DNA of 13,280 bases from contig CALWSX010000126.1 of NCBI GenBank assembly GCA_944384285.1, forward strand, positions 1-13,280, in the 5' to 3' direction. Under the pieces are notes generated by a model. The model had not been told where the DNA came from. It did not search any database and saw nothing but the letters and a program-made list of their open reading frames with translations. Below, one piece after another: positions 7,613 to 13,280 of the stretch. The position numbers and the translations under genes are program-made. Every line of letters starts with the position of its first letter. Position 1 is the first letter of the stretch. This DNA is from an uncultured Lachnospiraceae bacterium (GTDB lineage: Bacteria; Bacillota; Clostridia; Lachnospirales; Anaerotignaceae).

Positions 7613-9625
7613 TTATACCGATGGAAGATAAAAAATAACGTCTGTACCAACATTAATTTTACTGATAAGCTCTATTCTTCCACCCTGAAGCTCCACTTGT
7701 TTTTTTGAAAGAGGAAGTCCAAGTCCTGTTCCGCCATATTCTCTTGAATATGAGTTATCAACTTGTTCAAACTCCAAAAATACTCTTTCCAAATCTTTTT
7801 CGTCAATTCCAATTCCTTTATCCGAAACACATACTTTAACATATTCTTTTTCGTCTTTAGGATCTTTATATTTTTCAGCCGTTATTAAAACACTACTGTT
7901 TTCTGGTGAAAATTTTATAGCGTTTGACATTAAATTATAAAGAATTTGTTTTAACAAAACTTTATCTGCTCTAATTTTAAGCTCTTCCGGCACAACATTA
8001 ACAACAAGTTCAATAGATTTTTTATATGCCATACTTTTAACCACACAAACAGACTCTTCCAATATTTCTTTTACAGGAAGTTCAGAAAGTGACACACTTG
8101 TTTTTCCTACATCAATTTTTGAAATATCTAAAATATCATTTATAAGTAGAAGAAGCTGATTACTTGAAAGCCAAATATTTTTTACATATTTTGTTTGTTT
8201 TTCGTTTAAAGGGCCAAAAAGCTCGTCAAGAAGCAATTCTGAAGCATTTATATTTCCAGTCAAAGGAGTCTTTAACTCATGACTCATATTTGCTAAAAAT
8301 CTGGATTTAATCATATTTGATTCTTTTAAGGCTTCAACAGTTTGACGAAGTTCCAAAGTCCTTGCATCAACCATACTTTCTAAAGAAGTATTTAATTCCA
8401 TTAACTGTTCTGATAAAAGTGTTGCTTCTTTATGTTTCTTTTTTAACTCATTTACATAATTTTCTATACTGATTTTATTTTTATAAAGTGTATCTGCCAT
8501 TTCACCTATAGCAAGCAAAAGTTCTTTTGTCTCAAGACTTAAACTTTTTGTTATCTTATATTCTTTTGCAGCAAGAAAATCTCCTTTACTTATACGTCTT
8601 GCAATATTCGTACTTATTAATATAGGATTCGTTATTCTTTTTCCTATGAAACTACTGAATAAAAGAATTATAGGCAAAGAAATTAATACAACACTTGTTA
8701 TTATTTTTTTGTTTACAGAAAGCATTTCTGTAAAAATAAGTTCAGGTATGCCTACACTTAAATAACCTAAAAATTCCCCAAAATAATCATATACAGGTTT
8801 ATATAAAAAGAAATAATTATCACCTATAGGCGCAAACTCAGAACCAAAATACATATTTTCTTCGACAAGCTCTCTTGTAGAAATATCCGGTATAATTGTT
8901 CCTGTATAATCGTTTTTTTCCTGAGAATTTATATTTGAACATATTCTTATATTACCAAGTGAAATTGAAAGATATGAATTAGGTACAGTTTTACTGTATT
9001 CTGAGGGGTAAAATGAACTTTTATTGATGACTTCTCCAAGTGCCAAATATCCCAAAATATTATTTGAAGAATCTAAAACCGGTGACATAACTATATTCAT
9101 AAGTGCATTATTATAATATTTGTTTTGATCTTCAAGAAATATTCTGTATTTATCTATCTCCGGAGAGTCTTTATGAAAAATTTGATTAATATCAGCTACA
9201 CATTGAGCTTTTATTGTTTCATTAGGAGTCAATTCTAAATATGGCATTAAAATTTTATTTGAAGTTTCTGAATTATTAGGAAAACTTGAAAAAATATTGC
9301 CCTCTTTATCTATAAAAACTCCATAATCTAAATAATCATATTTATCTTCTAAAGAAATCAATGATGATGTAAGTTCTTCTTTATTATTTTCCAAGTATTT
9401 CCCTGCTATATCATCAAGTTCAATAGACAATGTTGCAATATTTTCTATTTTATTTAAACGGCTGTCAAAAAGATATGATGCTGAATACACTGCTGTTTTA
9501 AGATAGTTTTTTGCTGAATTTTCAAGAGTTTTATTTAATATATTATTTGAAACTACAAAAACAATAAGCATAGATATTATTATTATTGCAGAATTAAATA
9601 TAAATAATCTTTTATTTATAGTCAA
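7613..9625 (-). CDS. Membrane sensor histidine kinase with Cache-like extracellular domain
   Basis: About 670 residues. TM1 (about 8-29) and TM2 (about 306-327) flank an outer domain of about 275 residues. Its segments VFIDKEGNIFSSFP, PVLDSSNNILGYLALG and YKPVYDYFGEFLGYLSVGIP are the pattern of Cache ligand-binding domains. Then come a HAMP linker (about 328-377), a coiled coil (about 385-440), HisKA with the phosphorylated H449 in FLANMSHELKTPLTG, and HATPase_c with the N box (N564, N568), DKGIG (602-606), the F box FEQVDNSYS and GGTGLGL (631-637). It has no receiver domain; the partner is the next gene. The longest frame opens at GTG 9634, overlapping the stop of the upstream regulator (GTGA), but that GTG lies within the SD-like AGGTGA. 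TTG 9625, 5 bases after it, is the better start. Either way it is translationally coupled to the PocR-LuxR gene. The ligand is unknown; an arylacetate or cresol is a guess from context. Confidence 0.93.
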   Translation of the reverse strand: MTINKRLFIFNSAIIIISMLIVFVVSNNILNKTLENSAKNYLKTAVYSASYLFDSRLNKIENIATLSIELDDIAGKYLENNKEELTSSLISLEDKYDYLDYGVFIDKEGNIFSSFPNNSETSNKILMPYLELTPNETIKAQCVADINQIFHKDSPEIDKYRIFLEDQNKYYNNALMNIVMSPVLDSSNNILGYLALGEVINKSSFYPSEYSKTVPNSYLSISLGNIRICSNINSQEKNDYTGTIIPDISTRELVEENMYFGSEFAPIGDNYFFLYKPVYDYFGEFLGYLSVGIPELIFTEMLSVNKKIITSVVLISLPIILLFSSFIGKRITNPILISTNIARRISKGDFLAAKEYKITKSLSLETKELLLAIGEMADTLYKNKISIENYVNELKKKHKEATLLSEQLMELNTSLESMVDARTLELRQTVEALKESNMIKSRFLANMSHELKTPLTGNINASELLLDELFGPLNEKQTKYVKNIWLSSNQLLLLINDILDISKIDVGKTSVSLSELPVKEILEESVCVVKSMAYKKSIELVVNVVPEELKIRADKVLLKQILYNLMSNAIKFSPENSSVLITAEKYKDPKDEKEYVKVCVSDKGIGIDEKDLERVFLEFEQVDNSYSREYGGTGLGLPLSKKQVELQGGRIELISKINVGTDVIFYLPSV

Positions 9626-9630
9626 AGCTA

Positions 9631-10350
9631 TCACCTCATCTGGTCTTTTGACTCAAGTTCTTTACAAATCAAAAGTACATCTGTCCTGTTTTTTGCATTC
9701 ATCTTTCTAAGAATATTACTTACATGAGTTTTAACTGTCTTTTCACTTATAAAAAGATATTTTGCTATATCATTATTAGATTTTCTTTCGATTAAAAGAT
9801 CAACTATTGAAAGTTCCCTTTCACTTAATGAAAATTCTTTTATAAGTACACTATGAAGGCGATTATTTTTATTATTGTCATTGTCTGAAAGATTAACAAC
9901 AAAACTTAACATAGAAACAATACTTGTTAAAAGATTAAGTATATTTACAAAATCTTTTTCGTCCATTTTTTTTACAGAAAGGGCTTCAAATACATCATTT
10001 TTTTCGTCTGATAAAGAGACCATTCCCCCCATAAAAAATGCAATTATTTCTTCTTTATAAAATACTGGACATAAAAACAAAGAAAGCCCTGTATAACAAC
10101 GATCTATAATAGGTTTCCCCTTTAAAAGCATTGTCTCAATCGCTTTCTTCCTATGAGCCATACACCTGTCAGGATTAAGTTTCCCAAGTCTGTAACAAAT
10201 TAAAGATTCATTAGACCAAACCGTAAGAGGTTCTCCTTCAACTGTCAGAAGACACATACTTATGTTATAGCTTGTTGCAAAATTATCCTGGAAAGTTTGA
10301 ATTTGTTCTTTCCCAATGGATTTAAACCACTTTAAAGCCATTTCATTCAT
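9631..10350 (-). CDS. PocR-domain transcriptional regulator with LuxR-type HTH
   Basis: 239 residues, cytoplasmic. Residues about 15-150 look like a PocR sensory domain: C52 and C63 in ICYRLGKLNPDRCMAHRKKA, then C85 and C94 in DRCYTGLSLFLCPVFYKEE, and IIAFFMGGMV at 102-111. This is the family pattern of spaced cysteines followed by a hydrophobic G-rich strand. PocR domains are known as sensors of small organic molecules (1,2-propanediol control in the namesake) and often precede AraC HTHs or kinases. Here the C-terminus (173-236) is instead a LuxR/GerE HTH: FSLSERELSIVDLLIERKSN, then IAKYLFISEKTVKTHVSNIL, which contains the recognition helix. There is no receiver domain, so it probably responds directly to a ligand or redox state. 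Start ATG 10350 follows GGGG at 8 bases. It is the first gene of a three-gene operon with the kinase and response regulator, and has its own promoter behind the hpd genes. Confidence 0.88.
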   Translation of the reverse strand: MNEMALKWFKSIGKEQIQTFQDNFATSYNISMCLLTVEGEPLTVWSNESLICYRLGKLNPDRCMAHRKKAIETMLLKGKPIIDRCYTGLSLFLCPVFYKEEIIAFFMGGMVSLSDEKNDVFEALSVKKMDEKDFVNILNLLTSIVSMLSFVVNLSDNDNNKNNRLHSVLIKEFSLSERELSIVDLLIERKSNNDIAKYLFISEKTVKTHVSNILRKMNAKNRTDVLLICKELESKDQMR

Positions 10351-10383
10351 ATAATAACCCCGTTTCCCAAATGATCTATATAA

Positions 10384-10412
10384 AGTATAGCAAATAACCC
10401 GATTGATATCAA
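10384..10412 (-). promoter_or_regulatory. Promoter of PocR-LuxR/kinase/regulator operon
   Basis: Minus-strand TTGATA (10412-10407) and TATACT (10389-10384) separated by exactly 17 bases: five of six matches to each sigma-A consensus box. Transcription would start near 10377, a leader of about 27 bases. This shows the cassette can be expressed independently of the hpd operon upstream. Confidence 0.82.
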
Positions 10413-10426
10413 GAATTCAATCGGGT
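10397..10426. promoter_or_regulatory. Inverted repeat framing the -35 box, probable operator
   Basis: Perfect 10-base arms, ACCCGATTGA (10397-10406) and TCAATCGGGT (10417-10426), separated by 10 bases that contain the -35 box TTGATA. The arms are GC-richer than their surroundings. Neither flank has a convincing T tract, and the repeat lies upstream of the predicted transcription start, so an operator is more likely than a terminator. It could still act as a weak terminator for read-through from hpdA. No other copy of the arm was found in the window. Confidence 0.6.
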
Positions 10427-10470
10427 AAAATCATCATGTTAAAACCTGGTGTCCGTATTATAAATTAAAC

Positions 10471-10523
10471 TTTATGAAACTACTTTATTAAATTATTACT
10501 AATGTATTTTATTTACGAAACTA
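10471..10523. repeat. Pair of 12-base direct repeats
   Basis: TTTATGAAACTA (10471-10482) and TTTACGAAACTA (10512-10523) differ by one base and start 41 bases apart, close to four helical turns. They lie between the hpdA stop and the PocR-LuxR promoter, about 60-115 bases upstream of its -35. They may be an activator site, or chance similarity in AT-rich DNA. Confidence 0.35.
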
Positions 10524-10542
10524 TTAAATATGCAATATATTT

Positions 10543-11505
10543 TTAATTAATTGAGGTAAGATCATAAACAATATCGGTATCAAGATAACAAGCAATACCT
10601 TTTTCAAAATATAAATCTTGTAAATATTCTAAATCTTTTTTTGATAAAGCAAGTTGATTTTTATATGGATATACTTTTCCAAGCTGTTCCCACTTTGTAG
10701 TACCCATACGGTGGAATGGCAAAAGATTTATTTCAAAAAATCCGTTTTCATTCATAAAATCAGCAACTTTGGAAGCATTTTCCAGATCATCATTAAATCC
10801 AGGTATAATAGGTGTTCTTAATATAATTCTGCCCTTCCACCCGCTTTTCTTCAACGCTTTTAAATTACTCAATATAAGCTCATTACCAACGCCTGTTTTT
10901 GATGAGTGTTTACTTGAGTCCATATGTTTAATATCAACAAAGGCAAAATCTATATATTTCATAACATTAAGAAATATATTTTCCTCTGCATAAGCAGATG
11001 TTTCTATGGCAGTATGTATATCATTTTCTTTACATGCTTTAAGTGCTTTTATCAAAAATTCCCACTGTACAAGAGGGTCTCCACCACTGAAAGTAACCCC
11101 TCCGTCAATTCCCCAAAATTCTTTATCTCTTTTTAAAACCGTCATTAATTCATCAACTGTATAGTATTTTCCTGACACACGCAAAGCCTCATAATTACAT
11201 GAATTCACACATGAAAATTCTTTACAGTCAATACAATGCATTCTTTGTATTTTAGGCATACCTGTTTTTTCGTCCATAGTTATAGCACCATACGGACAGC
11301 CTAAAGTACATCTTTTACAATTATTTTGAATTGCTTTACATCTTGATGACGTAAATAACAAATTAGGTTTATTTCTCATTCCTTCAGGATTTGCACACCA
11401 CTCACAGCGAAGAGGGCAACCGTTTAAAAATACGATAGTTCTGTCCCCAGGACCGTCATGTACAGAAAATCCCTGTATGTCAAATATTAATCCTTTTTCA
11501 CTCAT
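10543..11505 (-). CDS. hpdA: 4-Hydroxyphenylacetate decarboxylase activating enzyme (radical SAM)
   Basis: Radical-SAM enzyme that forms the catalytic glycyl radical on the large subunit HpdB under anaerobic conditions. The SAM cluster motif is C30-x3-C34-x2-C37 in LNGCPLRCEWCANPE. It is followed by the ferredoxin-like insert typical of this group, with two Cys sets: C56, C63, C66, C70 and C91, C94, C99, C103. The later segments YTVDELMTVLKRD, IDFAFVDIKHMD, EINLLPFHRMG, TKWEQLGK and GIACYLDT agree closely with HpdA of Clostridioides difficile as I remember it. At 320 residues it has the usual length. One oddity: the SAM-binding GGE motif is GGD (141-143, SGGDPL), a conservative change. Start ATG 11505 is preceded by CGGAGGAA at 7 bases. 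It is the last hpd gene, 105 bases after the MFS gene. It could activate another arylacetate decarboxylase, but the adjacent hpdC argues for the 4-hydroxyphenylacetate enzyme. Confidence 0.9.
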   Translation of the reverse strand: MSEKGLIFDIQGFSVHDGPGDRTIVFLNGCPLRCEWCANPEGMRNKPNLLFTSSRCKAIQNNCKRCTLGCPYGAITMDEKTGMPKIQRMHCIDCKEFSCVNSCNYEALRVSGKYYTVDELMTVLKRDKEFWGIDGGVTFSGGDPLVQWEFLIKALKACKENDIHTAIETSAYAEENIFLNVMKYIDFAFVDIKHMDSSKHSSKTGVGNELILSNLKALKKSGWKGRIILRTPIIPGFNDDLENASKVADFMNENGFFEINLLPFHRMGTTKWEQLGKVYPYKNQLALSKKDLEYLQDLYFEKGIACYLDTDIVYDLTSIN

Positions 11506-11610
11506 AACAATTCCTCCGTCTATATACCTTTTTAAACTGGATTAAACCAACTTATACTGTAAGTGATAATATATTTATGGGAAAACACTTTATATTATTA
11601 TTTTTATATA

Positions 11611-12924
11611 TTATGCCCCTATGTTTTCATTTTGTTTTTTCGCAAGATTAGCTGGAAGTTTTGCTTCTTTTGGAAGAGTTAAAGCAAAGAATGCTGATAA
11701 TGCGAACATTATTGTTGAAACGATAAATGAAACCTGATATGAACCAAAAATGTCAAATAATTTTGCTCCAAGGAAACTTCCTACAGCAGGACCAATACCC
11801 ATAATTATAAGAGTTGAAAGACCCCAAATCTGAGGGAAACTTTTTCCAAATACAGAACCCATATAACCTGTAACCTGGCCTGGCATTCCCTGCCAATATG
11901 CCGCAAAGAATATACATGCAAGTACAGAAATTATAATAGATGTTTTTCCTGCTAATAAGCAAAGCATACCGATAACTCCACCAAGAGCCGCATAGAACAT
12001 AAGTGTACTTCTTGCTTTTGTTTCGTTACCTTTTTTAGCTGCATATTTATCTGAAAATGCACCAAGCGCCGGAGCAAAAATACATCCTAAAAGACCAATA
12101 AATGCGTAAAGATTTGTACTTGTTTCCATAGGCATTTTTGCATCTACTACCCAGTAGTTTACAAGCTGTGACCAAATTAAGAATTCTGAGAAACATGAGC
12201 AGAAGAAAGCAAGAATTGATCCCCAAACATAATGTGTTTTAAAAGCTTCGCCTATTGTCCAGCTGTAAGCTGCTGTTTCTGACATTGCTTTTTTACCGCC
12301 AATCATTTCTCCTTTTGGTTTCATATTATATGTCTGTGGTGGTTTTTTTGTAAGCAAAGTTGCAATAAGAAGAAGTACCAAAGCAACAGCTCCAAGCATC
12401 TTCATAGCAAAACGCCAGTCCATTGTTAAAAGAACAGCTTTAAGACCTAATGTAAGAATAACCTGAGCAATACAAGCTCCTGCTGCTGCAAAACCAAAGG
12501 CTTTACCGTATGCGTTACCGATAAACCAGCTTCTGATGGTTGAAACTGCAGGAACGAAAAGCATACCTGTTGCAGTACCTGCAAAAATTGAATATGGGAG
12601 TAAATACATCAAATATGTGTTTGCGAAACTTGTTACGAAATATCCTAAAAATCCTGTTATTGTAGCTATTGCGAAACAGAATTTTGCTCCGAATTTACTA
12701 AAAATAACTCCTGAAAAATATGAAACAACTGCGTAAATAAGCATCATTATAGAATATCCGGCTGTTACACTTGCTGTATCCCATCCCATATCTGTTGTCA
12801 TAGGTGAAAGGAGAACTGAAAATGCACTTCTGTAGCCAAAGAATACAAAATAAGCTAAAAATGATGCTGCAATTACCATTAAACCATAATTTTTAGAATT
12901 ATTAGTACCGGTATTTTCACTCAT
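11611..12924 (-). CDS. MFS transporter, candidate arylacetate or cresol carrier
   Basis: 437-residue major facilitator with about 12 hydrophobic helices in two halves. The first half begins NYGLMVIAASFLAYFVFFGY, has GVIFSKFGAKFCF (the loop 2-3 signature position) and TIRSWFIGNAYGKAFGFAAAG. A central hydrophilic loop follows at about residues 192-223. The second half has GAFSDKYAAKK and GMPGQVTGYMG. The pattern is like the monocarboxylate / oxalate-formate antiporter group (OFA-type), which often moves small organic acids. It lies between hpdC and hpdA in the same orientation, so uptake of 4-hydroxyphenylacetate, or exchange with product, is the natural guess; substrate is not shown by sequence. 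ATG 12924 follows AAGGGGG at about 10 bases and is preferred over 12951, which has no SD. An MFS gene also accompanies some indoleacetate decarboxylase clusters, to my recollection. Confidence 0.88.
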   Translation of the reverse strand: MSENTGTNNSKNYGLMVIAASFLAYFVFFGYRSAFSVLLSPMTTDMGWDTASVTAGYSIMMLIYAVVSYFSGVIFSKFGAKFCFAIATITGFLGYFVTSFANTYLMYLLPYSIFAGTATGMLFVPAVSTIRSWFIGNAYGKAFGFAAAGACIAQVILTLGLKAVLLTMDWRFAMKMLGAVALVLLLIATLLTKKPPQTYNMKPKGEMIGGKKAMSETAAYSWTIGEAFKTHYVWGSILAFFCSCFSEFLIWSQLVNYWVVDAKMPMETSTNLYAFIGLLGCIFAPALGAFSDKYAAKKGNETKARSTLMFYAALGGVIGMLCLLAGKTSIIISVLACIFFAAYWQGMPGQVTGYMGSVFGKSFPQIWGLSTLIIMGIGPAVGSFLGAKLFDIFGSYQVSFIVSTIMFALSAFFALTLPKEAKLPANLAKKQNENIGA

Positions 12925-12955
12925 AAATACTAAACCCCCTTTTACATCCATTATA

Positions 12956-12985
12956 TCTGCCTAAGAAGAAATCTCCTTAGGCAGA
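12956..12985 (-). terminator. Strong hairpin between hpdC and MFS gene, no T tract
   Basis: A perfect 10-bp stem, TCTGCCTAAG with CTTAGGCAGA, extends by three more pairs (one G-U) to a 13-bp stem closed by a four-base AUUU loop. It lies 36 bases after the hpdC stop. The following sequence on the minus strand is ATATAATGG, not a T run, so full intrinsic termination is unlikely. It more likely pauses polymerase or protects the 3' end of upstream hpdBC mRNA from decay. The ascending arm contains AAGGAG, sequestered in the stem. Confidence 0.55.
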
Positions 12986-13021
12986 ACTTTATTAAATCCA
13001 ATCAGACATATTTAAAAATTT

Positions 13022-13276
13022 TTATTTTGCACAATATCCTTCACATGTTTTTGCATCCATTTCTGCATAAGCCCAAAATTCTTTTGCTAATCCCTTACAT
13101 GTACCTATACCCTCATCGTTTGCATCGCAGAAATTTTTACAATTTTTACATTTTGCTTTTGCTTCAAATGCCGGACAAATTTCAGTGTCTATTAATACAA
13201 AACCGTTTGCTTTTCTACAATAACCTTTGAAAACATCAAATTGAGTAAAATTTATACAATCGCTATGGTTACACAT
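13022..13276 (-). CDS. hpdC: 4-Hydroxyphenylacetate decarboxylase small subunit
   Basis: 84-residue iron-sulfur protein, the small subunit of the glycyl-radical 4-hydroxyphenylacetate decarboxylase, whose large subunit HpdB forms p-cresol. It begins MCNHSDCINF, compared with MRKHSDCMNF in the C. difficile protein as I recall it, and shares KCKNCKNF, ANDEGIG and TCEGY. The family carries two [4Fe-4S] clusters, one with a His ligand. The candidates here are H4, C7, C20, C34 for the first and C43, C46, C60, C78 for the second. C2, C50 and C82 are extra. Length is normal. The ATG lies 4 bases from the window edge, so its ribosome binding site and the expected hpdB lie outside. The small subunit distinguishes this enzyme from related phenylacetate and indoleacetate decarboxylases, which as far as I know lack it. 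Confidence 0.93.
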   Translation of the reverse strand: MCNHSDCINFTQFDVFKGYCRKANGFVLIDTEICPAFEAKAKCKNCKNFCDANDEGIGTCKGLAKEFWAYAEMDAKTCEGYCAK

Positions 13277-13280
13277 AATA

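Noticed and set aside
9631..10350. Reading the PocR-LuxR protein as an ordinary NarL-type response regulator
   Set aside because: Its N-terminal half has no receiver motifs (no acidic pair, no phosphoacceptor Asp, no Lys) and instead shows spaced cysteines of the PocR type.
11506..11610. A separate promoter for hpdA between MFS and hpdA (TTGGTT with TATATA)
   Set aside because: The -10 match is weak and transcription would start almost on the ribosome binding site.
12951..12985. TATAAT just before the MFS gene as a -10 box
   Set aside because: No acceptable -35 at 16-18 bases upstream; the box is a by-product of the hairpin flank.

Overview
The window is AT-rich throughout, with strong AGGAGG-type ribosome binding sites, sigma-A type promoters, and gene families typical of anaerobic Clostridia (Bacillota). 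The organism is most likely a gut-type or sediment anaerobic Firmicute that makes cresol-like products; I cannot name the species.

Layout. (1) Positions 1-3240, plus strand: a two-gene polyphosphate operon, ppx (exopolyphosphatase) then ppk1 (polyphosphate kinase), closed by a 16-bp perfect hairpin that also serves the convergent neighbour. (2) Positions 3243-6633, minus strand: a multidrug-efflux block. A second MATE transporter gene (6633-5246) is broken by a one-base deletion in an A run. It is followed by its own terminator, then by a marR-MATE operon whose promoter -35 lies inside a striking GC-rich palindrome (probable MarR operator). The arrangement resembles mepR-mepA of staphylococci. 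(3) Positions 6683-10350, minus strand: a three-gene sensory cassette, namely a PocR-domain/LuxR-HTH regulator, a membrane histidine kinase with a large Cache-like outer domain, and a response regulator whose output resembles an HD-GYP domain without its catalytic residues. The cassette has its own very good promoter, whose -35 is framed by a 10-bp inverted repeat. (4) Positions 10543-13276, minus strand: part of a 4-hydroxyphenylacetate decarboxylase locus, with hpdC (iron-sulfur small subunit), an MFS transporter, and hpdA (radical-SAM activating enzyme). The large glycyl-radical subunit hpdB is expected just beyond position 13280.

How they fit. HpdA would install the glycyl radical on HpdB, and HpdB with HpdC would decarboxylate 4-hydroxyphenylacetate (from tyrosine) to p-cresol. 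The MFS protein lies between hpdC and hpdA and is a candidate carrier for the arylacetate or the product. The downstream PocR-LuxR / kinase / response regulator cassette is co-oriented and adjacent, so it is a candidate sensor for this pathway. That link is inference from position only. It is the most interesting possibly undescribed system here.

Intergenic stretches longer than 100 bases: 10351-10542 holds the cassette promoter, the inverted repeat and a pair of direct repeats. 11506-11610 (MFS to hpdA) shows only AT-rich sequence and the hpdA ribosome binding site. 5113-5245 holds the marR promoter/operator and a terminator. No tRNA, rRNA, CRISPR array or insertion sequence was seen.
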